A DNA stretch of 64,000 nucleotides from Burkholderia sp. GAS332 (lineage in GTDB: Bacteria > Pseudomonadota > Gammaproteobacteria > Burkholderiales > Burkholderiaceae). Made by a program: the position numbers and the translations under genes. Below the pieces are notes generated by a model. The model did no database searches, was not told the DNA's origin, and saw only the letters and a program-made list of their open reading frames with translations. Positions 17,515 through 26,575 of this stretch are shown here, piece by piece. Each line of letters begins with the position of its first letter. The stretch's first letter is position 1. The stretch spans positions 3,162,001-3,226,000 of the forward strand of contig FSRV01000001.1 in the NCBI GenBank assembly GCA_900142905.1. Direction: 5' to 3'.

Positions 17515-18210
17515 TCAGCTCTTGCTGTATTCGATCGTCTCGACGCCGGTATCCGTGCCGAGCATGCACAGATTTGCGCCGCGGCCCGCGAAGAGCCCCA
17601 CCGTCACCACGCCCGGCCATGCGTTGACGTGCATTTCCAGCGTGCGCGGGTCGCTGATGCGCAGACCCTTGACGTCGATGATCTCGTTGCCGTTATCGGT
17701 AATGAACGGCACGCCTTCCCTGGTCACGCGCACCACCGGCACGCCGCCGAGCGCTGTAACACGGCGGCCGATCGCCGTGCGCGCCATGGGGACGACTTCG
17801 ATCGGCAGCGGGAAGTTGCCGAGCGTGTCGACCAGCTTGCTCGCATCCGCGATGCAGACGAACACGTCCGACACCGACGCGACGATTTTCTCGCGCGTCA
17901 GCGCGCCGCCGCCGCCCTTGATCATCGCGCCGCTGTGGTCGATCTCATCGGCGCCGTCCACATACACCGGCAGCGAATCGATTTCGTTCAGGTCGAGCAC
18001 CTTGAAACCGTGCGATTGCAGACGCGCGGTAGTGGCGAGCGAGCTCGACACCGCGCCGCGATAGCGGGTCTTGCTGGCGGCCAGCGCGTCGATAAAACAG
18101 TTCGCGGTGGAGCCGGTGCCGACGCCGATCACGGAGCCTTCCGGCACGTTGGCGTTCACATAGTCGGCGGCGGCCTGGCCGACCAGTTGCTTGAGTTCGT
18201 CTTGGGTCAT
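17515..18210 (-). CDS. rpiA: Ribose-5-phosphate isomerase A
   Basis: This 231-residue enzyme interconverts ribose-5-phosphate and ribulose-5-phosphate in the non-oxidative pentose phosphate pathway. The nucleotide/phosphate loop [15 protein letters not shown], the active-site VDGADEIDH and the loop [14 protein letters not shown] are all present. Length and motifs are normal for RpiA. It is the last of three same-strand genes (rnr, rlmB, rpiA), separated from rlmB by about 195 bp, so it may have its own promoter. A hairpin with arms GCGAGCC and GGCTCGC lies just beyond the stop (17468-17491) without a clear U-tract. Confidence 0.95.
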   Translation of the reverse strand: MTQDELKQLVGQAAADYVNANVPEGSVIGVGTGSTANCFIDALAASKTRYRGAVSSSLATTARLQSHGFKVLDLNEIDSLPVYVDGADEIDHSGAMIKGGGGALTREKIVASVSDVFVCIADASKLVDTLGNFPLPIEVVPMARTAIGRRVTALGGVPVVRVTREGVPFITDNGNEIIDVKGLRISDPRTLEMHVNAWPGVVTVGLFAGRGANLCMLGTDTGVETIEYSKS

Positions 18211-18405
18211 GGGGAATGCAGGCGAGCAGTAAAAACGATGAGTTTACCGGAGTGGCGAGCGAGCGCCGGATTTACCGGGCACGGCGGCCGGCAAAAGTGC
18301 CCGCCGCGCGCGCCCGAACGCTGTTTCTGCCGGCGATATGCGAGCCGGCCCTGCCGTGAGCATTGAGGGCTCGGCGAACGGACCGGTGTCGAATGATCAG
18401 GGGAT

Positions 18406-19152
18406 TTACTTCTTCTTCACCGAGCGCTGACGCACGGCTTCGAACAGGCACACGCCGCTTGCCACGGAGACGTTCAGGCTTTCGACCGTACCCGCCATCG
18501 GAATCTGCATGATCATGTCGCAGGTTTCGCGCGTCAGACGCCGCATGCCCTCGCTTTCGGCGCCCATCACCAGCGCGACCGGACCGTCGAGTTCGGTCTC
18601 GTAGAGGCTCTTGGTCGCCTCTTCGGCGGTACCGACCACCCACACGCCTGCGTCCTTCAACTCACGCAGCGCGCGCGCCAGATTCGTCACGGTGATGTAC
18701 GGCACGGTATCGGCTGCGCCGCTCGCCACCTTCGCGGCCGTCGCGTTCAAACCGACCGCGCGGTCACGCGGCACGATCACCGCGTGCGCGCCGGCCGCAT
18801 CGGCCACGCGCAGGCAGGCGCCGAGATTGTGCGGATCGGTCACGCCGTCCAGCACCAGAATCAACGGCGAACCGTTGATGCCGTCGAGCAGTTCGGCCAG
18901 ATTCTGCGCGAGCGGCATATCGGTTGCACGCGCAACCACGCCCTGGTGACGCTCGGTATGCGCGAGACCCCACAGACGCGTTTCGTCGGCGGCGATCAGA
19001 CGCACGCCGGCTTCTTTCGCCGCGTGCAGGAATTCGGTCATGCGACGGTCTTTGCGCGTCGCGTCGTAATAGACCTCTTCGACCGTCGACGCGTCGTGCC
19101 GCATACGCGCGGTCACTGCGTGGAAACCGTATAAAACCTTGAGACGTGACAT
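18406..19152 (-). CDS. rlmB: 23S rRNA (guanosine-2'-O)-methyltransferase RlmB
   Basis: This 248-residue SpoU-family (SPOUT) methyltransferase modifies G2251 of 23S rRNA. It has the N-terminal substrate-binding domain ([11 protein letters not shown]) and the C-terminal knot with motifs [24 protein letters not shown] and [20 protein letters not shown] 19152 is chosen over a TTG at 19161: it yields the common [13 protein letters not shown] start and has AAAGG upstream. It follows rnr on the same strand after about 180 bp, a common arrangement in proteobacteria that links RNA maturation with RNA decay. Confidence 0.95.
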   Translation of the reverse strand: MSRLKVLYGFHAVTARMRHDASTVEEVYYDATRKDRRMTEFLHAAKEAGVRLIAADETRLWGLAHTERHQGVVARATDMPLAQNLAELLDGINGSPLILVLDGVTDPHNLGACLRVADAAGAHAVIVPRDRAVGLNATAAKVASGAADTVPYITVTNLARALRELKDAGVWVVGTAEEATKSLYETELDGPVALVMGAESEGMRRLTRETCDMIMQIPMAGTVESLNVSVASGVCLFEAVRQRSVKKK

Positions 19153-19334
19153 GACTGACAAACCTTTGATTGAGCGCGCCTGGAACGCGCGCTGCTGTGA
19201 TGAATACGAGCCTGCTTACTGTGCCGGGTATCGGCTGAGTACCTTGCGGTACTTGACCACGATGAAACGAAGACCGCGCGCATCGGATACGTCTGAACGT
19301 ACCCGATGCGCGCGGTTCAAGCCGTCATACGACT

Positions 19335-21851
19335 TCAGCGCTTCTTACGGGCCTGCGGTTTCGATGCCGACTTCGCCGCGGCGCCGCCGTGCTTCTTCGC
19401 AGCGCCCCGTGCCGCACGCGCTTCCTTGACGGCCGCGGTTTGCGCCGGCGCAGCCTTCTTGCGCCGCCCACCCGCACCTGCCGGCGCGCCGCCTAACCCA
19501 CCGTCCACCGGCGGCAACGAACGCACGCGTGCACCGCTGCTTTCGCCGGATGCCTTGTCGGCAAGCGCCGGACGACTCGTCGGCGGCTTGATCGGCGTGT
19601 CGCGCACGAGGCGGAAGTCGATCTTGCGCGCGTCGAGATCGACGCGGCTCACCTGCACCCGCACGCGATCCGACAGGCGGTAGCGAATGCCGGTGCGCTC
19701 GCCGCGCAACTCGTTCTTGATCTCGTCGTACTGGAAGTAATCCGAACCCAGTTCGGTGACGTGCACGAGGCCTTCGATGAAGAGCGAGTCGAGCTGAACG
19801 AAAATGCCGAACGACGTCACGCCGTTCACCATGCCGCCATACTCTTCGCCAAGCTTGTCGCGCATGAAGTAGCACTTGAGCCAGGCTTCGACGTCGCGCG
19901 AGGCTTCGTCGGCGCGGCGTTCATTGGCCGAGCAATGCAGACCGAGCTCTTCCCAGATCGCCACGTTGTTGCCACGCTGGCGGCCGCGCTTTTCGTCGTC
20001 GGCTTGCTGCATGGCGCGGGCGCGCGGCGACAGCGCCGTATTCAACTCGACGCCCTGCGGCGGCTCCGGCTGATACTTGCGGCCTTGCAGAACCGCGTAG
20101 ATCGCCCGGTGCGTGAGCAGGTCGGGATAGCGGCGAATCGGGCTTGTGAAGTGCGCGTACGCCTCATACGCGAGACCGAAGTGGCCGATGTTGTCCGGAC
20201 TGTAGACGGCCTGCTGCATCGAGCGCAGCAGCATGGTCTGCAACATCTGCGCGTCCGGCCGCTCGCGGATCTGCGCCATCAGCGCGGCGTAATCGCTGGC
20301 ATGCGGCTTGTCGCCGCCGGCGAGCGTGAGGCCCATGCCGCGCAGGAAGGTGCGCAGATTTTCGAGCTTCTCGGCGGTCGGCCCGGCGTGCACGCGGTAC
20401 AGACCCGGGTGCTTGTTGCGCTTGAGGAAGTCGGCCGCGCAGACGTTCGCGGCCAGCATGCATTCCTCGATCAGCTTGTGTGCGTCGTTGCGGGTGCGCG
20501 GAATGATCTGTTCGATCTTGCCCTGCGCATTGCAGACGATGTATGTCTCGGTCGTATCGAAGTCGATCGCGCCGCGCTTCTGGCGGGCGGCGAACAGCGA
20601 CTTGTAGACCCCATACAGATTCTGCAGTTGCGGCAGCAAGGCGGCGCGACGCGCGGCCTCCGGGCCCTTGGTGTTCTTGAGTACCGCGGCCACTTCCGTG
20701 TAGGTGAGGCGCGCGGCCGAGTTGATCACGCCCGGATAGAACTGATACGCCTTCACTTCGCCACGCGCGGTGATGATCATGTCGCACACCAGCACGCAAC
20801 GGTCGACGTTCGGGTTCAGCGAGCACAACCCGTTCGACAGCTTCTCCGGCAGCATCGGAATCACGCGGCGCGGGAAGTACACCGAGGTGCTGCGCTCAAG
20901 CGCGTCGGCGTCCAGCGCGCTCTTCGGATGCACGTAGTGCGAGACGTCCGCAATCGCGACGATCAGGCGGAAACCTTCGCCGCGACCGACCTGAACCGGC
21001 TCGCAATAGACCGCGTCGTCGAAGTCGCGGGCATCTTCACCGTCGATCGTGACAAGCGGCACGTCGCGCAAATCGATGCGATGGCGCGCGTCGACCGGCC
21101 GGACTTCGTCGGGCAGCTTCGCGGCTTCGTCGAGCGCGGCCAGGCTGAATTCGTGCGGCACGCCGTACTTGCGCACCGCGATTTCGATTTCCATGCCGGG
21201 GTCGTCGATATCGCCGAGCACTTCCACCACGCGGCCGAGCGGCTGCGAATGACGGCTCGGGAATTCGGTCAGCTCGACCACCACCACCTGGCCGACCTTG
21301 GCCTTCTTGGTGTTCTGCGTGATCAGAATGTCGTGACCGATGCGCTTGTCTTCAGGCGCGACGATCAGCGCGCCGTTCTCATTGAGCAGGCGGCCGATCA
21401 CGCGCTTGTTGGCACGATCCGTGACTTCGACGACATGCCCTTCCGGCCTGCCGCGGCGGTCATAGCCGACGATGCGCGCAAGCACGCGATCGTTGTGCAT
21501 GACTTTCTGCATTTCGCCGGTGGGCAGGAACAGGTCGTCCTGGCCGTCGTCGCGAATGAGAAAACCGTAGCCGTCGCGATGGCCCTGGACGCGGCCCGCG
21601 ACGAAATTCGACGGATGGGTCAGCTGGTAGAGATTGCGCTGATCGAGCCGGATCTGGCCGTCGCGCTCCATGGCGCCTAAGCGCTTGAAAAATCCTTCGC
21701 GCTCCTGGCGCTTGATCGACAGGGCTTCGGCGATGTCGTTCGCGGCAAGCGGCGCTTCACTCGTGCGGAGGACGCCCAGGATTTCTTCGCGGCTTGGGAT
21801 CGGATACGGAAATTTGCTCAAGGGCTTGTCGATGATTTTTTCTCGTTGCAT
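19335..21851 (-). CDS. rnr: Ribonuclease R
   Basis: This 838-residue 3'-5' exoribonuclease has an N-terminal winged helix (about 10-75), cold-shock domains (about 80-240), an RNB catalytic domain with the metal-binding aspartates in IDGEDARDFDDAVYCEP, an S1 domain (about 645-730, with GMVNGVTSFGIFVQLD) and a Lys/Ala/Gly-rich basic tail. It degrades structured RNA and helps in rRNA and tmRNA-linked decay. The start codon reads MQREKIIDKPLSKFPYP, a normal RNase R beginning. It heads the rnr-rlmB-rpiA run. The tail is low-complexity and GC-rich, as often seen in Burkholderiales homologues. Confidence 0.95.
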   Translation of the reverse strand: MQREKIIDKPLSKFPYPIPSREEILGVLRTSEAPLAANDIAEALSIKRQEREGFFKRLGAMERDGQIRLDQRNLYQLTHPSNFVAGRVQGHRDGYGFLIRDDGQDDLFLPTGEMQKVMHNDRVLARIVGYDRRGRPEGHVVEVTDRANKRVIGRLLNENGALIVAPEDKRIGHDILITQNTKKAKVGQVVVVELTEFPSRHSQPLGRVVEVLGDIDDPGMEIEIAVRKYGVPHEFSLAALDEAAKLPDEVRPVDARHRIDLRDVPLVTIDGEDARDFDDAVYCEPVQVGRGEGFRLIVAIADVSHYVHPKSALDADALERSTSVYFPRRVIPMLPEKLSNGLCSLNPNVDRCVLVCDMIITARGEVKAYQFYPGVINSAARLTYTEVAAVLKNTKGPEAARRAALLPQLQNLYGVYKSLFAARQKRGAIDFDTTETYIVCNAQGKIEQIIPRTRNDAHKLIEECMLAANVCAADFLKRNKHPGLYRVHAGPTAEKLENLRTFLRGMGLTLAGGDKPHASDYAALMAQIRERPDAQMLQTMLLRSMQQAVYSPDNIGHFGLAYEAYAHFTSPIRRYPDLLTHRAIYAVLQGRKYQPEPPQGVELNTALSPRARAMQQADDEKRGRQRGNNVAIWEELGLHCSANERRADEASRDVEAWLKCYFMRDKLGEEYGGMVNGVTSFGIFVQLDSLFIEGLVHVTELGSDYFQYDEIKNELRGERTGIRYRLSDRVRVQVSRVDLDARKIDFRLVRDTPIKPPTSRPALADKASGESSGARVRSLPPVDGGLGGAPAGAGGRRKKAAPAQTAAVKEARAARGAAKKHGGAAAKSASKPQARKKR

Positions 21852-22118
21852 GGACGTCGGTCGGCGATGTGGCTCGGCTTAAGAGGCGCTCGGCTTAGAG
21901 GCCTTTGGGTTGCGCTTAAGTTGCACTTGCGATTGCACTGGAGATTCTGCTCGGGTCCGGCTCGTTCAAGTCTGAGTCCGACGGGCGTGTGCACCGTGCC
22001 AACGAACTACTGCGAGGCATTCTAACACCCGTCTTGCGCGCCACGCGGCCCGTCAATAGTCGCTGTGAGCCCCATGCAGGCTCGCTGCGGCGATGTTTAA
22101 GCGACTTTTGAGAAACGC

Positions 22119-22146
22119 TTGACAGCCCTGAATCTGTCGCTATAAT
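22119..22146 (+). promoter_or_regulatory. Promoter of first tRNA-Leu gene
   Basis: A perfect TTGACA box (22119-22124) and a perfect TATAAT box (22141-22146) are separated by 16 bases, about 24 bases upstream of the tRNA. Consensus boxes and closeness to the tRNA fit a strong sigma-70 stable-RNA promoter. Confidence 0.85.
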
Positions 22147-22170
22147 GGCGTTCTTTGCTGTTCATCACCT

Positions 22171-22257
22171 GCCCAGGTGGCGAAATTGGTAGACGCACTA
22201 GGTTCAGGTCCTAGCGGTGGCAACACTGTGGAGGTTCGAGTCCTCTCTTGGGCACCA
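22171..22257 (+). tRNA. tRNA-Leu (anticodon CAG)
   Basis: This 87-nt class II tRNA includes an encoded CCA end. Acceptor arms GCCCAGG and CTTGGGC pair with one G-U. The anticodon stem CTAGG/CCTAG holds the loop TTCAGGT, giving CAG. The long variable arm and the T-loop GTTCGAGTC are present. It has its own promoter and terminator. A near-identical second copy lies at 22511-22597; the two differ by three transitions. Confidence 0.97.
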
Positions 22258-22270
22258 GATTCAAAAGTAG

Positions 22271-22297
22271 AGCCGCCTCCGGGCGGCTTTACTTTTT
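22271..22297 (+). terminator. Terminator after first tRNA-Leu
   Basis: AGCCGCC and GGCGGCT form a 7-bp GC-rich stem around TCCG, followed by TTACTTTTTG. It is a good rho-independent terminator, 13 bases after the tRNA. Confidence 0.85.
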
Positions 22298-22461
22298 GTG
22301 CGAGGCTATGTGATCCGGTTCGGGTTGTTTCGATCGAATCACGTGGTTAGCAGGACGGTTGGGTCGGCGTGAGTTGGCTCGTTGTCGAGCAGTGGAGTTT
22401 TGCTCTGCTGCATGGCACAACCGGGCGGTTGATAAAGCGTTAGTTTGTTTGCATGTAGGGA

Positions 22462-22489
22462 TTGACACGCTGCATCATCACGCTAAAAT
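22462..22489 (+). promoter_or_regulatory. Promoter of second tRNA-Leu gene
   Basis: TTGACA (22462-22467), a 16-base spacer and TAAAAT (22484-22489) lie about 21 bases upstream of the second tRNA. The layout matches the promoter of the first copy, so the two genes are independently transcribed. Confidence 0.8.
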
Positions 22490-22510
22490 AGCGGTCTAGC
22501 TTGAAGACGT

Positions 22511-22597
22511 GCCCAGGTGGCGGAATTGGTAGACGCACTAGGTTCAGGTCCTAGCGGTGGCAACACCGTGGAGGTTCGAGTCCTCTCCTGGGCACCA
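22511..22597 (+). tRNA. tRNA-Leu (anticodon CAG), second copy
   Basis: This 87-nt gene has the same anticodon CAG and the same overall structure as the copy at 22171-22257. It differs in one D-arm base (A to G), one variable-arm base (T to C) and one acceptor-stem base (T to C), the last turning the G-U pair into G-C. CCA is encoded. Its own promoter and terminator are present. Confidence 0.97.
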
Positions 22598-22620
22598 CCC
22601 CTCTTCAAGTGAAACAAAGC

Positions 22621-22657
22621 ACCCCGTTAAGCCTCAGCGCTTCGCGGGGTTTTTTGT
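22621..22657 (+). terminator. Terminator after second tRNA-Leu
   Basis: ACCCCG and CGGGGT arms enclose a further partly paired region, and the hairpin is followed by TTTTTGTTTTTG. It starts 24 bases after the tRNA and should end its transcript. Confidence 0.8.
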
Positions 22658-22703
22658 TTTTGGGCTGTCCTGCACAAGCAAAAAGTCTACGCGGGCCGTC
22701 CGC

Positions 22704-23249
22704 TCAGGTCTTTGCCGGCAGGCCTCCCAGCAAATCCGCCATCTCGTCAGCGTGTTCCTCTTCCACTGCGAGAATGCCCTCCATCATCCGCCGTGTCGTC
22801 GGGTCTTTGTCGCCGAGGTACTGGATGATGTCGCGATAGCTGTCGATGGCGATGCGCTCGGCGACAAGATCTTCCTTGATCATGTCCGCAAGGGAGGTGC
22901 CTTCCACATATTCAGCGTGGCTTCGGCCCACCAATCCGTCGGGTGCAAAGTTGGGTTCGCCACCCAACTGGACGATGCGTTCTGCGATCTGATCGGCGTG
23001 CCCCTGCTCTTCGTTCGAATGGACCAGAAACTCATCGGCGACGCTTTTCGATGCGGGTCCCTTTGCCATGAAGTGATGGCGCCTGTACCTCAGCACACAG
23101 ACGATTTCTGTAGCCAGCGAGTCGTTGAGTAACTTCAGGACAGTTTCGCGGTCCGCCTCATAGCCAGCCGTTACCGCACCTTCGTCAATATGCTGACGGG
23201 CACGCTTGCGCAGGGTCTGGACGTCCGTCAGGAAGGGTTTCTGGGACAT
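22704..23249 (-). CDS. Ferritin-like / bacterioferritin-type protein
   Basis: This 181-residue four-helix protein carries the ferritin-like di-iron pattern: SLATEIVCVLRYRRH, EEQGHADQIAERI, DLVAERIAIDSYRDII and VEEEHADEMADLL, i.e. Glu and ExxH ligands on paired helices. Such proteins store iron or detoxify iron and peroxide in the cytoplasm; the exact activity is not decided by sequence. The start ATG 23249 has GGAGA upstream. It is convergent with the second tRNA gene and lies ahead of other stress-type genes (PRC-barrel, receiver), so it may belong to a stress-response region. Confidence 0.85.
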   Translation of the reverse strand: MSQKPFLTDVQTLRKRARQHIDEGAVTAGYEADRETVLKLLNDSLATEIVCVLRYRRHHFMAKGPASKSVADEFLVHSNEEQGHADQIAERIVQLGGEPNFAPDGLVGRSHAEYVEGTSLADMIKEDLVAERIAIDSYRDIIQYLGDKDPTTRRMMEGILAVEEEHADEMADLLGGLPAKT

Positions 23250-23475
23250 GAGAATCTCCTTGAAATTTCAATGGAAGACATTGATCTGCACATTCGCCGG
23301 GATCTGGCGTGCTGCAATGTATGGCCGCCTCCGTCCATGACGATGATCCAGCTCGGACACGGACCTGCATCCGTGTGCGGGTCCTGACTCAAGGCCATCA
23401 AGTCGAATCAGGCGGCGAGTTCATGTGAGGCGGAGATGTCAGTTCCTCTGACACCGCCGTCTGTTTGCCGTGCAG

Positions 23476-23949
23476 TTAAAGGTCGCGCGGGTCTTCTTCG
23501 ACAACATCCCGCGTGGCCATCCAGTAGGGCCGGCGGTTGTAGTAATCGTGCACCGAAGAACCCCACTGCGGGTCCGCCATCGAAGGCCAATGGTCCTTAT
23601 CGAAACCGGGCGCGTTTTTGATACGGTCCGCAGTCATCTCGAGCAGGCGGAAGCACTTCTCGTCCGTATCCAACGTCAGCGCGCTCCATGGAATGGCGTG
23701 CAGCGTATCGCCCATCCCGAGAAAGCCTCCGCTCGACAGTACCGCGTAAGCAATGCGGCCGCCGCGCACATCGAGCATGATGTCCGCGATCTTGCCGACA
23801 TGTTCACCATCCGACGTGAGGACCTTGTTGCCGTCGAGCGTGGCCGCGGCCATGACATAGGGGCCGGGCCCGTCGCCGCTCGCGATGCCTACGATGTGCG
23901 CGCCTGTTCCAGCCGACGGTTGCTGGGTGCCTGGGTCTAGTGCGGTCAT
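23476..23949 (-). CDS. PRC-barrel domain protein
   Basis: This 157-residue protein contains a PRC-barrel domain at about 40-110 (VLTSDGEHVGKIADIMLDVR, then GGRIAYAVLSSGGFLGMGD), a fold found in RimM, photosynthetic reaction centre H subunits and many small stress proteins. The C-terminal part is a tryptophan/proline-rich tail (WPSMADPQWG). ATG 23949 is preferred because AGGAG lies just upstream; an open frame extends further but has no site. The role is unknown. PRC-barrel proteins with this architecture are common in Burkholderiales near general stress genes, which fits the neighbouring ferritin-like gene. Confidence 0.8.
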   Translation of the reverse strand: MTALDPGTQQPSAGTGAHIVGIASGDGPGPYVMAAATLDGNKVLTSDGEHVGKIADIMLDVRGGRIAYAVLSSGGFLGMGDTLHAIPWSALTLDTDEKCFRLLEMTADRIKNAPGFDKDHWPSMADPQWGSSVHDYYNRRPYWMATRDVVEEDPRDL

Positions 23950-24319
23950 GATGTACTCCTGAGAGATCGGACTTTGTTCCGAGCAAGCGGCATGCCGCAC
24001 CGTAACGTGGTCAACGAATTGCCCGGGCCGTGCCTTCCCTGCGGGCGGCGCTCTTTCGAAAATCACAAACTGACGATCGCAGCGGGTTTACGCGCACAGC
24101 GAATCTGCAATTGCGTGGACGTCCGCATGCCGATACGACGCGAGCGCTACCGAAACGGAAGAAGATGTGACGTACAGTTTGGGGCGCTGCCACGCGCAAG
24201 CATTGGCGAAAGCGCTATGCGCAAATGAGCCGAGCATTCTTACGACATACGGCTATAAGAGGGCTATAAGCGGAAACCTAACGCTGGTGGTCGGGAACGC
24301 CCGTTGCGTGAAGGGGTAC

Positions 24320-24733
24320 ATGGACGCTCACCCCTCATCAATTGCCGACCGCGATGCCCCGTCAAAGAAGCTTCTGCTAGCAGATGATGACCACTCCGCG
24401 TGTGCTGCGGTCGGGCTATTTTTCGAGTCCGAGCAGTTCGAAGTAAAAACAGTCGGTGACGGCATCAAAGCGCTACATCTTTGCACGACCTGGCACCCGG
24501 ACGCTGCATTGCTGGATATCGACATGCCCGGCGCCAGCGGCTATGAGGTGGCGCGGGAAATACGACACCTGGAGCGACAAGGACACCGGATGCTGCTGGT
24601 CGCGGTAACCGGCGAAATGCCTTCGGACAAAGTTGCCGGGAGATGCCGCGCTGCGGGATTCGACCTTCACGTGGCAAAGCCGACGGACCTTAAGGCGCTC
24701 CTCCATTTCGTCGTTCAGAGCATCGCCCAATGA
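24320..24733 (+). CDS. Stand-alone response regulator receiver
   Basis: This 137-residue protein is a single CheY-like receiver with no output domain. The acidic pocket is Asp22-Asp24 (LLADDDH), the phosphoacceptor is Asp66 (LLDIDMPG), and the conserved Thr and Lys are seen in VAVTG and VAKP. The start at ATG 24320 has AAGGGG upstream; the frame is open for another 50 codons but without protein-like sequence. No histidine kinase gene is nearby, so the partner is encoded elsewhere. It may act as a phosphate shuttle or bind a protein target. The gene faces away from the PRC-barrel gene. Confidence 0.85.
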   Translation: MDAHPSSIADRDAPSKKLLLADDDHSACAAVGLFFESEQFEVKTVGDGIKALHLCTTWHPDAALLDIDMPGASGYEVAREIRHLERQGHRMLLVAVTGEMPSDKVAGRCRAAGFDLHVAKPTDLKALLHFVVQSIAQ

Positions 24734-24920
24734 GCCGGGCCACGGCCGCGCTGCAGCTTCGGCAAGAAGGCCAGCCTATCCCGCACGTGACGCTGCCGGG
24801 CACACGCGGCACAAAAAATGCGTCATACGCAGGCGATTTGCCCCCGCACGGCGTCGCAGTGGTGCCGAACGGGTCGGCATATCGACAATGGCGGTATCAA
24901 CAAGGTCATGGAGGCTGTCA

Positions 24921-25857
24921 ATGAACATCACAAGAGATCCAGCGGATCTATACGCTGGCCACGAAAGATCCCGCGCTGCTACTCCGTCAACACGAGGCCG
25001 CAGTCTCATGGGGAGCCGTATTCGCTGGCGGCGTCGGTGCGGCCGCGTTCGCACTCATCCTGCTGACGTTGGGCACCGGCCTCGGCCTGACGTCGATTTC
25101 GCCATGGTCATCGGGCGCCTCGAATGCGAAAGCTTTCGGCTTCGGCGCTGTAGTGTGGGTATGCGTCACCTCGATTCTCACGTCAGGATTAGGGGGCTAT
25201 CTGGCGGGACGGCTGCGCAGCCGCTGGCTGGCAGTCGACGCCGATGAAATCCACTTCCGGGACACGGCGCATGGTTTCCTGAGCTGGGCCGTGGCGACAC
25301 TCGTTACCGCCGCCATCCTGACATCGGCCGTGTCTGGCATCGTGCGGGCCGGCGCGCAGACCGCCGCGACCACCGCCGCGGCAGGCGGCCTGGTCACGAT
25401 GGGGACGACGCAACGCGGTAATGCAGAGGCCGCGAACAATACGTGGCCGCTCGGCTACTTTGTCGATTCCCTGTTCCGGATGCCCGCCGGTTCGTCACTC
25501 GCCACACCCGCGGCCACAACCGGCAGCAACGAAACAGCGCGTGCGGAAACCGCACGGATCTTCCTTAACAGCGCGGCAACGGGCGAGCAACTGTCGCCGG
25601 AAGACACTGCCTACCTAAGCCAGCTTGTCGCACAACGTACCGGCCTTACGCGAGAAGCGGCACAAGCTCGTGTCGTAACCACTTACACGCGCCTGTTGCA
25701 AAAACTCACTGCCCTTGATGCTGCCGCGAAGGATGCCGCCGACAAGGCACGCAAAGTCACAATCGGCGCCGCGTTGTGGTTATTCATCTCGCTTCTGATG
25801 GGCGCATTCTCTGCGAGTCTGATGGCAACGCATGGCGGTCGCGTACGCCAACTCTGA
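24921..25857 (+). pseudogene. Membrane protein gene with a frameshift near its start
   Basis: The main frame, ending at 25857, encodes at least four transmembrane segments (for example AVFAGGVGAAAFALILLTLG, AVVWVCVTSILTSGLGGYLA, SWAVATLVTAAILTSAVSG and ALWLFISLLMGAFSASLMA). It resembles uncharacterised Burkholderiales membrane proteins. The best start is ATG 24921 with GGAGG seven bases before it, but that ATG is one base out of frame: the main frame opens with TGA at 24922 and reads TSQEIQRIYTLATKDP. The only usual start codon in frame is a TTG at 25069, inside the first membrane segment. So one base appears inserted in the first few codons, or there is a sequencing error or an unusual start. 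Confidence 0.65.
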
Positions 25858-25892
25858 TTGAAGCTTCAATTCATTTACCGAAGGAGACGTTC

Positions 25893-25967
25893 ATGCGCTC
25901 AATTCTTCTTTATATGCTCGGCGTACCTATTCCCATCATTATTCTGATCGCGCTCTTCTGGCATTAG
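25893..25967 (+). CDS. Small membrane peptide, 24 residues
   Basis: ATG 25893 is preceded by a perfect AAGGAG with 6-base spacing and opens a 24-codon frame. The peptide is nearly all hydrophobic (a single membrane helix around LLYMLGVPIPIIILIALF) and ends in WH. It starts 35 bp after the four-helix membrane protein and could be its small partner. I have a sense of similar short VPIPIIILI peptides in other proteobacteria but cannot confirm it. It is too short for ordinary gene calling. Function unknown. Confidence 0.6.
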   Translation: MRSILLYMLGVPIPIIILIALFWH

Positions 25968-26575
25968 GCGCCGGCGGGCCGCCGATCGCCGGGGGTATCC
26001 CGGTGTTCGGCGGCATTACGTTGGCAACGCCCCACGTCCTCTGTGAGATGAACCAAGGAAGCGCCCCCGGCTCCATGGGGAATGCAATAGCGTTAAAACT
26101 TATATGCAACGGACACAAACGTCCTGCGCGAAGAATGGGTGAAGTTGAAACGTGAGGTTGCAGATCCTCACAAGCTGATAAAGGACATCCTCGAAGCCAA
26201 GCTGCCTGGTGCAGCAGCCGTGAAAGCGGCGAAGAAAAATCCTGGCCCAAGCGTGGCTTCGATACTGTCCTCCAAGAAGGTTGTGCCGTCCAACATGAAC
26301 GCGCGTTCTTCAGGACAATGCCCCTCTCACCCCTCCCTAAGTTTCCACGTCGCCCATACCCACTCGATTATCAATTCCGCTTGACCTTCCGGCCTGCGAC
26401 ATGATCCAAAGACGGGATTCATCTTGAGGGCCCTCGATCTGCCCTTCGTATCTGACCATCTACGCTGGCGGCGTCAACACTGATGCACGCCGGCACAGAT
26501 GGTCGCTCTGGTATCGAACATGCGCTTGTGCCGGGGGATGAACGGCATCATCGCATCCCGCCACGACTCGTCACC
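25968..26575. other. Gap of 608 bp with a possible gene relic
   Basis: No intact gene is seen. On the plus strand a frame from about 26091 to 26384 has protein-like, Lys/Ala-rich content in its first half (REEWVKLKREVADPHKL, then IKDILEAKLPG), but the only usual start is a GTG at 26139 with no clear ribosome binding site, and the second half looks random. It may be a decayed gene. The region is the left flank of the AT-richer YcaO gene and may mark a junction of acquired DNA. Confidence 0.35.

Noticed and set aside
19761..21680. A 639-codon plus-strand frame antisense to rnr
   Set aside because: RNase R on the other strand has complete domain motifs; this frame is a high-GC shadow rich in Arg/His/Ala without recognisable domains.
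22171..22597. The two tRNA-Leu copies as direct repeats flanking an island
   Set aside because: The DNA between them is only about 250 bp and holds just a terminator and a promoter, so it is a simple tandem duplication rather than an integrated element.
24730..24924. A 64-codon frame overlapping the receiver stop as ATGA
   Set aside because: The overlap is suggestive, but the product has no recognisable pattern and the gap is better explained as leader of the frameshifted membrane gene.
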